NCBI RefSeq assembly: GCF_016735515.1
Contig: NZ_JAERQZ010000001.1
Coordinates: forward strand, 4,266,746-4,330,745
Direction: 5' to 3'
Length of the DNA: 64,000 bases
Origin: Piscinibacter sp. HJYY11
GTDB taxonomy: Bacteria > Pseudomonadota > Gammaproteobacteria > Burkholderiales > Burkholderiaceae_C
Shown piece by piece: positions 1 through 14,162 of this stretch. The stretch's first letter is position 1; every line of letters starts with the position of its first letter. The notes beneath the pieces were generated by a model, which saw nothing but the letters and a program-made list of their open reading frames with translations, made no database searches and was not told where the DNA came from. Both the position numbers and the translations under genes were made by a program.

Positions 1-278
1 TGGTCGAGCCGCGCCGCCTGCTGCTGATCGACGAGCCCAGCAAGGGCCTCGCCCCCGCCATCGTGCAGAACCTGATCGAAGCCCTGCGCGAGCTCAAGCG
101 CACGCAGACCACGGTGCTGCTCGTCGAGCAGAACTTCGCGATGGCCAAGGCGCTGGGCGACCGTGTCGCGGTGATGGACGACGGCCGCGTCGTGCACACC
201 GGCCCGATGCAGGAGCTGGCCGACAACGACGAACTTCAGCAACGCCTTCTCGGCCTCTCGCTGGGAGCGCATCAATGA
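1..278 (+). CDS. livF: Branched-chain amino-acid-type ABC transporter ATP-binding protein, LivF-like (5' truncated)
   Basis: Only the last 91 codons are present; the gene enters from the left edge, reading in frame from base 3. The visible part begins just before the Walker B segment (LLLIDEPSKGLAP, with the catalytic Asp-Glu), followed by the H-loop region (LLVEQNFAMAKALGDR) and the usual short C-terminus, which fits LivF rather than the longer LivG. It would hydrolyse ATP on the cytoplasmic face to drive the permeases encoded next. The stop overlaps the next ATG by four bases (ATGA), so the genes are translationally coupled. The substrate cannot be read from this subunit; amides, urea or short carboxylates are known alternatives for this family. 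Confidence 0.9.
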   Translation, partial: VEPRRLLLIDEPSKGLAPAIVQNLIEALRELKRTQTTVLLVEQNFAMAKALGDRVAVMDDGRVVHTGPMQELADNDELQQRLLGLSLGAHQ

Positions 279-1312
279 ACACCACCACGACCACCCCCAC
301 CGCCGCGCCGGCCGCCAAGGCCGAGGCGATCCCGAAAGCCGCGTTCGACTGGATCCCGCTCGCGCTCGTGCCGCTGCTGGCATTGGTCGCGCTCCCCGCC
401 ATCGGCTCGCCGTCGTCGTGGCTCACGCTCACGGTCGCGGGCCTCGCGATGGGCATGATCATCTTCATCATCGCCTCGGGCCTCACGCTCGTCTTCGGCC
501 TGATGGACGTGCTGAACTTCGGCCACGGCGTGTTCATCGCCTTCGGCGCCTTCGTGGCGACCAGCGTGTTCGGCGCGATGATCGGCTGGTCGGACGCCGA
601 CAGCATGCTGAAGAACCTGGCGGTGCTCTTCTGCGCGATGCTCGCGGCGATGAGCATCACCGCGGCCATCGGCTGGGGCTTCGAGCGGGTGATGGTGCGG
701 CCCGTCTACGGCCAGCACCTGAAGCAGATCCTCGTGACCATGGGCGGCATGATCATCGGCGAAGAGCTGATCAAGGTCGTGTGGGGCCCGCAGCAGATCC
801 CGCTGCCCCTGCCCACCACGCTGCGCGGCTCGCTGCTGTGGGGCGATGCGGTGGTCGAGAAATACCGCCTCGTCGCGGTCGTGATCGGCGCCGTGGTGCT
901 GCTCGCGATGCTCTTCACGCTCAACCGCACCAAGCTCGGCCTGCTCATCCGCGCCGGCGTGCAGGACCGCGAGATGGTCGAGAGCCTGGGCTACCGCATC
1001 CGCCGCCTGTTCGTCGGCGTGTTCGTCGCCGGCTCCGCGCTTGCGGGCCTGGGCGGCGTGCTGTGGGGCCTGTACCAGCAGAACGTGATCCCGCAGATCG
1101 GCGCGCAGGTCAACACGCTGATCTTCATCGTCATCATCATCGGCGGACTGGGCTCCACCTTCGGCTGCTTCGTGGGGGCGCTGCTCGTGGGCCTGCTCGC
1201 CAACTACGTGGGCTTCCTCGCGCCGAAGGCCGCGATGTTCTCCAACATCGGGCTGATGGTCGCGATCCTGCTTTGGAGGCCGCAGGGCCTCTATCCCGTG
1301 GCAAACCGGTGA
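275..1312 (+). CDS. livH: Branched-chain amino-acid-type ABC transporter permease, LivH-like
   Basis: The 345-residue inner-membrane protein is almost entirely hydrophobic helices after a polar, Ala/Thr-rich N-terminus of about 30 residues. It carries LivH landmarks such as LTLVFGLMDVLNFGHG near residues 70-85 and a Gly-rich GGLGSTFGCFVGALL segment near the C-terminus. The start ATG lies inside the stop of the upstream ATPase gene, which fixes the start by translational coupling. It forms the transmembrane channel with the LivM-like protein that follows almost immediately. Slightly longer than E. coli LivH (about 308 residues), the excess being the N-terminal extension. Confidence 0.93.
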   Translation: MNTTTTTPTAAPAAKAEAIPKAAFDWIPLALVPLLALVALPAIGSPSSWLTLTVAGLAMGMIIFIIASGLTLVFGLMDVLNFGHGVFIAFGAFVATSVFGAMIGWSDADSMLKNLAVLFCAMLAAMSITAAIGWGFERVMVRPVYGQHLKQILVTMGGMIIGEELIKVVWGPQQIPLPLPTTLRGSLLWGDAVVEKYRLVAVVIGAVVLLAMLFTLNRTKLGLLIRAGVQDREMVESLGYRIRRLFVGVFVAGSALAGLGGVLWGLYQQNVIPQIGAQVNTLIFIVIIIGGLGSTFGCFVGALLVGLLANYVGFLAPKAAMFSNIGLMVAILLWRPQGLYPVANR

Positions 1313-1314
1313 GC

Positions 1315-2388
1315 ATGATGTTCAGCAGACTCCTCTCCAACGACCTGCCGCGCAACCGCTGGCTCGCGGCCATCCTGATCGTGATCGTGCTGGGCCTCGC
1401 GCTCACGCCGTTTCTCTTCCCGAGCACCAAGGCGCTCAACGTCGGCGCGAAGATCCTCGTGTTCATCGTGCTCGTGGCGAGCTTCGACCTGCTGCTCGGC
1501 TACACCGGCATCGTGAGCTTCGCGCACACCATGTTCTTCGGCATCGGGGCATATGGTGTCGCCATCGCCAGCACGCGCCTCGGCCCCGGCTGGGGCTCGC
1601 TGGCGCTCGGCGTGGGCGTGGCGCTCGTGCTGGCGCTTGCGCTCTCGCTCGTGATCGGCCTTTTCAGCCTGCGGGTGAAGGCAATCTTCTTCGCGATGAT
1701 CACGCTGGCGGTGGCCTCGGCCTTCCTGTCGCTCGCCTCGCAGCTGTCGGACCTCACCGGTGGCGAAGACGGCCTCAACTTCAAGGTGCCCGAGGCGCTG
1801 CAGCCCGGCACGCAATACCTGGAAGAGCCCTTCCTCGGCGCAAGCATCGATGGCCGCTTCCTGAGCTACTACCTGCTCTTCGTCGCGACGGTGGTGCTGG
1901 TGCTCGTGATGCTGCGCATCGTCAACTCGCCCTTTGGCCGCGTGCTGCAGGCCATCCGCGAGAACGACTTCCGCGCCGAGGCCATCGGCTACCGCGTCGT
2001 CGTGTACCGCACGCTGAGCAACGTGCTGTCGGCGCTCTTCGCCACGCTCGCGGGCTGCCTGCTCGCGATCTGGCTGCGCTACAACGGGCCCGACACCTCG
2101 CTCAGCTTCGAGATCATGCTCGACATCCTGCTGATCGTCGTGATCGGCGGCATGGGCACGGTGTATGGCGCAGTCGTGGGCAGCGTGCTCTTCGTCATCG
2201 CCCAGAACTACCTGCAAGACCTGCTCAAGCTCGGCGCCGGAGCCGTTGAAGGCGTGCCCGTCGTGTCGCAACTCGTCTCGCCCGACCGCTGGCTGCTGTG
2301 GCTGGGCTTGCTCTTCGTGCTCTCGGTCTACCACTTCCCGACCGGGGTAGTGGGGCGGCTGCGGGCGCTGCGATCCAAAGGGCGCTGA
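1315..2388 (+). CDS. livM: Branched-chain amino-acid-type ABC transporter permease, LivM-like
   Basis: The 357-residue polytopic membrane protein has the LivM signature DLLLGYTGIVSFAHTMFFG near residues 55-75 and the EAA-like loop RVLQAIRENDFRAEAIGY. It pairs with the LivH-like permease. The frame is open far upstream, but that part overlaps livH and is a shadow. In-frame starts are GTG 1309, ATG 1315 and ATG 1318, with no clear ribosome-binding site; I chose ATG 1315, three bases after the livH stop. A small hydrolase gene follows two bases after the stop, so the operon probably continues. Confidence 0.92.
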   Translation: MMFSRLLSNDLPRNRWLAAILIVIVLGLALTPFLFPSTKALNVGAKILVFIVLVASFDLLLGYTGIVSFAHTMFFGIGAYGVAIASTRLGPGWGSLALGVGVALVLALALSLVIGLFSLRVKAIFFAMITLAVASAFLSLASQLSDLTGGEDGLNFKVPEALQPGTQYLEEPFLGASIDGRFLSYYLLFVATVVLVLVMLRIVNSPFGRVLQAIRENDFRAEAIGYRVVVYRTLSNVLSALFATLAGCLLAIWLRYNGPDTSLSFEIMLDILLIVVIGGMGTVYGAVVGSVLFVIAQNYLQDLLKLGAGAVEGVPVVSQLVSPDRWLLWLGLLFVLSVYHFPTGVVGRLRALRSKGR

Positions 2389-2390
2389 CC

Positions 2391-3245
2391 ATGAGCCTCT
2401 CTTCCCACATGACCTCCCACTACCTGGTCTGCGAAGGCCGCGAGCTGCACTACACCGAGTGGGGTGCACAGCATCAGGAGACGGTGCTGGCCTGGCACGG
2501 CCTCGCGCGCACCGGGCGCGACATGGACGACATCGCCGCGCACCTGTCGCAGCGCTACCGCGTGATCTGCCCCGACACGCTTGGCCGCGGCCTGAGCCAG
2601 TGGAGCCCCAAGCCCGAGGTGGAGTACTCGCTCGAGTTCTACGTGCGCCAGGCCACCTCGCTCGTCAACCAGCTCGGCCTCGACCGGTTCCATTGGCTCG
2701 GCACCTCGATGGGCGGCGCGATCGGCCTGCGCGCGGCGGCCACCACCTTGCGCGGCCGCGTGCTGCGCCTGGTGATGAACGACGTCGGCCCCGAGATCGC
2801 CAAGGCCGCCACCGACCGCATCCGCGCCTACGCCGGCTCGCCTTCGGCCTTCGGCACGGTGACCGAGCTCGAGAAGTACTTCCGCACCATCTACGAGCCC
2901 TACGGCTGGCTGAGCGACGCGCAGTGGCGCCGCCTCACCGAGACCTCGGTGCGCCGCCTGCCCGACGGCCGCGTGACGCCGCACTACGACCCGGCGATGG
3001 CGATGCAGTTCTCGACCTTCCCGCACGACTACGACCAGTGGGACGCGTGGGACAGCCTCGACATCCCCGTGCTCTGCCTGCGTGGCGAGACCTCCGACCT
3101 GCTGCCGGTCGACGTGACCGAGCGCATGCGCCAGCGCGGCCCTCGCGCCGTGGTGGCGACCATCCCCGGCTGCGGGCATGCCCCGGCGCTCAACACGCCG
3201 TCGCAGTTCGCCCTGGTCGAACGGTTCCTGACGGCTAGCGCCTGA
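2391..3245 (+). CDS. Alpha/beta-fold hydrolase
   Basis: The 284-residue cytoplasmic enzyme of the alpha/beta hydrolase superfamily has a visible triad: Ser106 in the nucleophile elbow GTSMGG, Asp236 in RGETSDLLP and His263 in GCGHAP. An oxyanion-hole HG pair (WHGLAR) lies near residue 36. No signal peptide is visible. It begins two bases after the LivM-like gene and probably belongs to that operon, so it may hydrolyse an ester or amide brought in by the transporter; that role is inference. Its last 11 bases overlap the convergent binding-protein gene. The substrate is unknown; family members include esterases, lactonases and ring-cleavage-product hydrolases. Confidence 0.88.
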   Translation: MSLSSHMTSHYLVCEGRELHYTEWGAQHQETVLAWHGLARTGRDMDDIAAHLSQRYRVICPDTLGRGLSQWSPKPEVEYSLEFYVRQATSLVNQLGLDRFHWLGTSMGGAIGLRAAATTLRGRVLRLVMNDVGPEIAKAATDRIRAYAGSPSAFGTVTELEKYFRTIYEPYGWLSDAQWRRLTETSVRRLPDGRVTPHYDPAMAMQFSTFPHDYDQWDAWDSLDIPVLCLRGETSDLLPVDVTERMRQRGPRAVVATIPGCGHAPALNTPSQFALVERFLTASA

Positions 3246-4359
3246 ACTTGCCGTCCTGTCCGATGATGGACAGGTCGGTGAACACCAGCCCGGTGTGGTC
3301 GTCGCGCGCGTAGTGCAGGTCCATGCCGCCGAGTTCGACCTTGCCGAGCCCGTTGAGCGCTTCCACGAGCTTCGCCGGCGTGAGGTTCGGCCCGGCGCGG
3401 CGCAGGCCGAGCACCAGGACCTTGGCGGCGGCGTAGCCTTCCATCATGGCCGGCGACACCCCCTGCAGGCCTTTCGCCTGGGCATGGTCCACGGCTTCCT
3501 TGACGATGGGCGCTGCGAGCGAGCGTTCGTAGGGGAAGACCTGCGTCACGATCACGCCGGCGGCGAGCGGGCCCATCTGCTTGATGAAGCCGCCCGAGGC
3601 GTTGTTCGAGAGCGTGACCACCTGCGCGCGCGAGCCGGCGGCGCGGATCGCCTTGGTGCCTTCCACCAGTGCCGCCGCCGTGCCGATGATCAGCACCGCC
3701 TGCCCCTCGGCAGCGGCCAGCCGCGGCGCGATGGTGCTGAAGTCGGGCTTGTTGCGGTCGAACTTCTCCACCGCCAGCGGCTGCTTCTTCACGTCGTCGA
3801 AGCCCTTGGCCGCACCGGCCGCGGCATCGGCGCCGAAGGCATCGTCGACGTGCCAGACCGCGATGCGGTCCATGCCGATCAGGCTCAGGTGCTTGACCGC
3901 ACGTTCGGCTTCGCGCTGGTAGGTGGCGCGCACGTTGAACACATAGGGGTGCACCGGCTTGTGCAGCGCCATCGCGCCGGTCGACGGGCCGACCAGCGGG
4001 ACCTTGAACTCGTTGAGCGCCGGCAGCATGGCCTGCGTGTGCGGTGTGCCGCGGCTCAGGAAGAGCGCCACCGCGCGGTGCTCGACGATCAGCTTGCGGG
4101 CGTTCTCGCCGGCGAGCTTCGGGTCGAACTTGTCGTCGAGCGACACGAGCTGCACGGTCTTGCCGTGCACGCCGCCGGCGGCGTTGATGGCGTCGAGGTA
4201 GAGCCGCGCGCCGGCGGTGGTCTCCTCCACGCCGGCGGCCACCGGCCCGGTGAAGGCGGCCGTCTGGCCGATCACGATCTGGGCTTGCGCCGCCGCGGCG
4301 AAGACGAGGGTGCCGAGCGCCACGGCGAGGCGGCGCGCGAGAGAAAGGGTGGAGCTCAT
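3235..4359 (-). CDS. LivK-like periplasmic substrate-binding protein, copy 1
   Basis: The 374-residue protein has a cleavable signal peptide (cleavage likely after AQA, residue 26) followed by a periplasmic binding fold of type I (IVIGQTAAFTGP at the mature start). It would capture the ligand for a LivHMFG-type transporter, probably the one encoded convergently at 1-2388. It is a clear paralogue of the next gene (4491-5606), sharing blocks such as SLDDKFDPKLA, RGTPHTQ, FNVRATYQREAER and QVFPYERS. Its 3' end overlaps the hydrolase gene by 11 bases on the opposite strand. The spacing to copy 2 (131 bases) leaves room for a separate promoter. This subfamily often binds aromatic or short acids rather than leucine, so I give no symbol. 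Confidence 0.92.
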   Translation of the reverse strand: MSSTLSLARRLAVALGTLVFAAAAQAQIVIGQTAAFTGPVAAGVEETTAGARLYLDAINAAGGVHGKTVQLVSLDDKFDPKLAGENARKLIVEHRAVALFLSRGTPHTQAMLPALNEFKVPLVGPSTGAMALHKPVHPYVFNVRATYQREAERAVKHLSLIGMDRIAVWHVDDAFGADAAAGAAKGFDDVKKQPLAVEKFDRNKPDFSTIAPRLAAAEGQAVLIIGTAAALVEGTKAIRAAGSRAQVVTLSNNASGGFIKQMGPLAAGVIVTQVFPYERSLAAPIVKEAVDHAQAKGLQGVSPAMMEGYAAAKVLVLGLRRAGPNLTPAKLVEALNGLGKVELGGMDLHYARDDHTGLVFTDLSIIGQDGKFRR

Positions 4360-4490
4360 GGGAGCGGTCGGTCAGGATGCGCCGGGTGGGCGCGGGAACG
4401 CCGCAAGCGCCAGGGTCAGGCGCCTGCAGCAGAAGCGAGGGGGGCCGGGGTCAGCCGGCGGTCACGAGGGCCGTGCGCGGCCGGCGCGGC

Positions 4491-5606
4491 TCAGCGACGG
4501 AAGCGGCCGTCCGGTCCGATGATGGAGAGGTCGGCGTAGTCGAGGCCGGAATGGTCGGTCGGCGAGTAGCTCAGCTCCAGCCCGCCCAGGTCATAGCGGT
4601 TGAAGGTCTCGAGCGCACGGCGCAGCTTCTCGCGGTTGGGGTTGGGCCCGGCGCGGCGCAGGCCTTCCACCACCACTTTCGCGGAGACGAAGCCTTCGAG
4701 CGTGATGGGCGAGAGCTCGAGGTTCTTCGCCTTCGCGAGCTCCATGGCTTCCTTCACCACCGGTGAGGCGATCGAGCGCTCGTAGGGGAACACCTGGCTC
4801 ACCACCACGCCGTGGGCGATGGGGCCGAGGTCCTTGATGAAGCCGGTCGAGGCGTTGTTCGACAGCGTGACGAGCTGCGCCTTCGAGCCGGCGGCGCGCA
4901 CCGCCCGCATGCCCTCGATGATCGCGGTGCCCGAGCCGATGAACATCACCGCCTGCGGCTCCTTCTGGGCCACGCGAGGGGCGATGCCGCTGAAGTCAGG
5001 CTTGGCGCGGTCGTATTTCTCCAGCGCCAGCGGCTCCTTGTTGACCGACTTCAGGCCCTTGAGCGCGCCTTGCACCGCGTCGGCACCGAAGCTGTCGTCC
5101 ACCTGCACGATGGCGATGCGGTCGACGCCGATCAGGCTCAGGTGCGAGATCGCGCGCTCGGCCTCGCGCTGGTAGGTGGCGCGCACGTTGAAGAGCCACG
5201 GGTGCACCGGCTGGTGCAGCACCATGGCGCCGGTCGACGGGCCGATAAGCGGAATCTTGTGCTCGGTGAGCAGGGGCATGATGCCCTGCGTGTGCGGCGT
5301 GCCGCGGTTGAGGAAGAGGCAGAGCACGCCCTTGTCGATCAGCTCCTTCGCATTGGCCGCGGCGAGCTTGGGGTCGAACTTGTCGTCGAGCGACACCAGC
5401 TCGATCGGCTGGCCGTTGATGCCGCCGCGTGCGTTTATCGCATCAAAGTACAGCTTGGCGCCATCGGTCGCTTCCTTGACCGAGGCGGCCACCGCGCCGC
5501 TGAACCCGGCCGTCTGGCCGATCCTGAGTTGCGCCCACGCCGGCGTGCTGGTGATGCCCAGCGCCGAAACCACTGCCCACACGGCTGTCAGCCACTGCTT
5601 CTTCAT
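4491..5606 (-). CDS. LivK-like periplasmic substrate-binding protein, copy 2
   Basis: The 371-residue tandem paralogue of the preceding binding protein is collinear along its whole length. The signal peptide ends after AWA (residue 25), and the mature protein begins QLRIGQTAGFSG. A strong ribosome-binding site (GGAGGG) sits a few bases upstream of ATG 5606. The pair looks like an old local duplication: the proteins stay aligned with almost no gaps but differ at many positions and in their signal peptides, which suggests ligand divergence. Both lack a transporter of their own on this strand and presumably feed the LivHMF system on the other strand. Confidence 0.92.
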   Translation of the reverse strand: MKKQWLTAVWAVVSALGITSTPAWAQLRIGQTAGFSGAVAASVKEATDGAKLYFDAINARGGINGQPIELVSLDDKFDPKLAAANAKELIDKGVLCLFLNRGTPHTQGIMPLLTEHKIPLIGPSTGAMVLHQPVHPWLFNVRATYQREAERAISHLSLIGVDRIAIVQVDDSFGADAVQGALKGLKSVNKEPLALEKYDRAKPDFSGIAPRVAQKEPQAVMFIGSGTAIIEGMRAVRAAGSKAQLVTLSNNASTGFIKDLGPIAHGVVVSQVFPYERSIASPVVKEAMELAKAKNLELSPITLEGFVSAKVVVEGLRRAGPNPNREKLRRALETFNRYDLGGLELSYSPTDHSGLDYADLSIIGPDGRFRR

Positions 5607-5754
5607 GTCGACCCTCCGGTAAGAGAGAGCGCGATGTTAGGCAGTGATCGCTACCTGACGCCAGTGCAACTACGTACGGTTTCAGGTCGAATGGGCGTGT
5701 GGTGAGAGATATTGCCGGTGACAAGCCGGTTACGGCACCTTGGAGTGATGCCAC

Positions 5755-6765
5755 TCAGCCCAGAGGCTGCACCGGCAGGCGACCTTTCTGGTCGGCAAGG
5801 GTCTGGCCGAGCAGGCGGGCGAGCGCATAGACCACATCGATGGTCGGCGTCGGCGTGCCGGTGATGCGGCCCAGCTCGCGGACACTGCCCACCAGCGCCT
5901 CGAGCTCCAGCGCACGCCCGGCCTCCACGTCCTGCAGCATCGAAGTCTTGTGCGCGCCGACCGCCTCGGCGCCGGCGATCCGCTTCTCGAGCGAGACCTT
6001 GAACTCGACGCCCAGTTTCTCGCCCAGCGCCTGGGCCTCGCGCATCATGTTCGCCGCGAGCTCGCGGGTGCCGGGGTCGCGGCAGATGTCCTGCAGCGTC
6101 GCGTGCGTCAGCGCGCTGATCGGGTTGAAGCTCAGGTTGCCCCACAGCTTCACCCAGATCTCGCCGCGGATGTCCTTGCTGACCGGCGCCTTGAAGCCGG
6201 CTTTCATCATGGCCTGCGACAAGGCCTCGACGCGTGGGCTGCGGCTGCCGTCGGGTTCACCGAGCGTGAAGCGGTTGCCTTCGATCACCTTCACCACGCC
6301 GGGCGCCACCAGCTCGGCCGCCGGGTAGACCACGCTGCCGATCACACGTTCGGGCTCGATGTGCCGCGCGATGACGCCGCCCGGGTCCACGCTTTCCAGT
6401 TGGCGGCCTTCGTACGGGCCGGGGAGCTTGTGGAAATACCACCAGGGCAGGCCGTTGATCATGCTGACGACCATGGTGTCGGGGCCGAAGAGGGCGCGCA
6501 GCCCGGGCAGCAGGTCCTTCACCTGGTGCGCCTTCACCGTGAGCAGCACCGCGTCTTGCGGGCCCGCCTCGGCCATCGCCTGCACGGCGCGCACCGCGGG
6601 GGCGTGCTGCTCGCGGCCGTCTTCGAGGATCAGCCTGAAGCCGCGGGCGTTGATGGCCGCGAGGTTCTGGTTGCGGGCGATGAAGGTGACGTCTTCTCCG
6701 GCCAGCGACAGCTTCGCGCCGAGGTAGCCGCCGATGGCGCCCGCACCGACGATCGCGATCTTCAT
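5755..6765 (-). CDS. 2-dehydropantoate 2-reductase family oxidoreductase (ApbA/PanE-like)
   Basis: The 336-residue NAD(P)-dependent reductase starts with the Rossmann fingerprint IAIVGAGAIGGYLGAKL. The C-terminal half has the family signature around EIWVKLWGNLSFNPISALT, including the lysine that is catalytic in PanE, and the acidic motif AHKTSMLQDVEAGR. It would reduce a 2-keto acid to a 2-hydroxy acid in the cytoplasm. The start ATG overlaps the stop of the acyl-CoA ligase gene (ATGA), so the two are co-translated. That pairing argues for a catabolic role rather than pantothenate synthesis, and no other coenzyme A gene is nearby. I therefore do not assign panE. Confidence 0.88.
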   Translation of the reverse strand: MKIAIVGAGAIGGYLGAKLSLAGEDVTFIARNQNLAAINARGFRLILEDGREQHAPAVRAVQAMAEAGPQDAVLLTVKAHQVKDLLPGLRALFGPDTMVVSMINGLPWWYFHKLPGPYEGRQLESVDPGGVIARHIEPERVIGSVVYPAAELVAPGVVKVIEGNRFTLGEPDGSRSPRVEALSQAMMKAGFKAPVSKDIRGEIWVKLWGNLSFNPISALTHATLQDICRDPGTRELAANMMREAQALGEKLGVEFKVSLEKRIAGAEAVGAHKTSMLQDVEAGRALELEALVGSVRELGRITGTPTPTIDVVYALARLLGQTLADQKGRLPVQPLG

Positions 6766-8285
6766 GCCAGCCCGAGCTTCTGTGCCAGCCCGATGCGTTG
6801 CAGCTTGCCGGTGGCGCCCTTGGGAATCTCCTCCATGAAGAGGATCTTCTTCGGCACCTTGAACTCGGCGGCGCGCGTGCCGACGAACTCCTGCAGCTCG
6901 CGCTCGGTGGTGGCCTGGCCTTCCTTCAGCACCACCACCGCGGCCACTTCCTCGCCGAGCTTGGGGTGGGGCATGCCGAAGCAGACGACCTGGTTCACCG
7001 CGGGGTGGTCCATCAGGATCTCGTCGACTTCGCGTGGGCTCACCTTCTCGCCGCCGCGGTTGATGATCTCCTTCAGGCGACCGGTCAGGCTGATGTAGCC
7101 GTCGGCGTCTTTCGTGCCCTGGTCGCCGGTGCGGAACCAGCCGTTGAGGTAGCCCTCGGCATTCGCCTTGGGGTTGTTCTCGTAGCCGAGCGTGACGTTG
7201 GGGCCCTTGATGACGATCTCGCCGATCTCGCCCGGGCCGAGCAGCCGGCCGTCTTCGCCCATGATCTGCACCTCGGGGCCGGCGGCCAGGCCCACAGTGC
7301 CGGGCTTGCGAGGAAGCGGCGGCAGCGGGTTGGAGGCCATCTGGTGCGTGGCCTCGGTCATGCCGTAGGCCTCGATCAGCGGCGCCTTGAAGATCTCTTC
7401 CAGCTCCTTGATGACCTGCGGCGGCATCGACGACGAGCTCGAGCGCAGGAAGCGCAGCGGGTGGCGCGCGATCACGTCGAGGTTGCCCTTGGCGCGGCCG
7501 ATGATGGCCTGGTGCATGGTCGGCACCGCGGTGTACCAGGTGGGCCTGGCCTCGTCCATCCACGCGAAGAACTTGAGCGCGTTGAAGCCCGGCGTGCAGA
7601 AGACCTGCGAGCCCGCCGACAGCGGCGCCAGCACCCCGGCGATGAGCCCGTGGATGTGGAAGAGCGGCATGATGTTCAGGCCGACGTCCTTCTCGGTGAA
7701 CTGCAGCGTCGTGCGGATGTTGCCGGCCGAGGCGACGAGGTTGCCCACCGACAGCGGCACGATCTTCGGCCGCGAGGTGGTGCCCGAGGTGTGCAGCACC
7801 ATGCCGACATCTTCCGGTTGGCTGTAGCCGCCATCGGGGGTCGGCGTCGCGGTGCCCGCTTCGCGCGGCTGCAACGTGAAGCTGCCCGCGGGGGCGCCGG
7901 CCGGCACGACGAGGTCGACCACCCGCACGCCGAGCTTCCGGGCCACGTCGATGGCGGGCGAGGTGCTGCCCTGCTCGACGATCAGCGCCTTGGCGTTCAG
8001 GTCCGACAAATAGAACTCGAACTCGTCGGCGCGGTAGGCCGGGTTCAGCGGCGCGCTGGTCGTGCCCGAGGCGCAGGCCATGTAGCAGGTGGCCATCTCG
8101 GGGCCGTTGGGGAGCACGATGCCCACACGGTCGTTGCGGCCCACGCCCAGGGCGTTGAGGCTCGCGAGCGTCGCTTCGACGAGCGCGCGCAGCTCGCGGT
8201 AGCGCAGGGCAGGGCGACCGGGGGCCGAGATGGCGATGGCCTCGTCGGCGCCGCGGGAAAGCAGGTGGTGCAGGGTGTCGGGCAT
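6762..8285 (-). CDS. AMP-dependent acyl-CoA synthetase (acid-CoA ligase)
   Basis: The 507-residue adenylate-forming enzyme has a phosphate-binding loop at residues 164-175 (LHTSGTTSRPKI), YGMTEA as the A5 motif, the hinge GRLKEIINRGGEKVSP near residue 405 and a C-terminal catalytic lysine in GATGKLQR. It would activate a carboxylic acid to acyl-CoA via the acyl-adenylate in the cytoplasm. Overall appearance, including the run SSSSMPPQVIKELEE, resembles the branch that contains oxalate-CoA ligases and Fum10p-like enzymes; this is family resemblance, not proof of substrate. It is translationally coupled to the downstream PanE-like reductase and divergent from the uvrA gene. No strong ribosome-binding site precedes ATG 8285. 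Confidence 0.9.
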   Translation of the reverse strand: MPDTLHHLLSRGADEAIAISAPGRPALRYRELRALVEATLASLNALGVGRNDRVGIVLPNGPEMATCYMACASGTTSAPLNPAYRADEFEFYLSDLNAKALIVEQGSTSPAIDVARKLGVRVVDLVVPAGAPAGSFTLQPREAGTATPTPDGGYSQPEDVGMVLHTSGTTSRPKIVPLSVGNLVASAGNIRTTLQFTEKDVGLNIMPLFHIHGLIAGVLAPLSAGSQVFCTPGFNALKFFAWMDEARPTWYTAVPTMHQAIIGRAKGNLDVIARHPLRFLRSSSSSMPPQVIKELEEIFKAPLIEAYGMTEATHQMASNPLPPLPRKPGTVGLAAGPEVQIMGEDGRLLGPGEIGEIVIKGPNVTLGYENNPKANAEGYLNGWFRTGDQGTKDADGYISLTGRLKEIINRGGEKVSPREVDEILMDHPAVNQVVCFGMPHPKLGEEVAAVVVLKEGQATTERELQEFVGTRAAEFKVPKKILFMEEIPKGATGKLQRIGLAQKLGLA

Positions 8286-8401
8286 GGGGGTCTACAGGCA
8301 GGCGGCAACTGGACTTGTATTGTGATGGCCCTTGTCGGCTGTCTGGCAGGAGCGCTTTCCTAGAATTCCCGCCCCTCCCCGTCTGCGCGCCTCCTCCCCC
8401 C

Positions 8402-14068
<5,667 letters not shown>

Positions 14069-14162
14069 GCAGGTCACTCGGCGCTATCCTTCCGGGAGGC
14101 GGCTGACATCCAGCCAGGTGAGGGGTCTGTGCACGGATCTGTGTGCAGCAGGGACACAAGAA

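Noticed and set aside
418..1314. Upstream extension of the LivM-like frame
   Set aside because: The extension overlaps livH in another frame and reads as Arg/His/Pro-rich shadow; LivM begins at 1309-1318.
5490..5550. Possibility that the two LivK copies arose by assembly error
   Set aside because: The copies differ at many positions and have unrelated signal peptides, so they are genuine paralogues.
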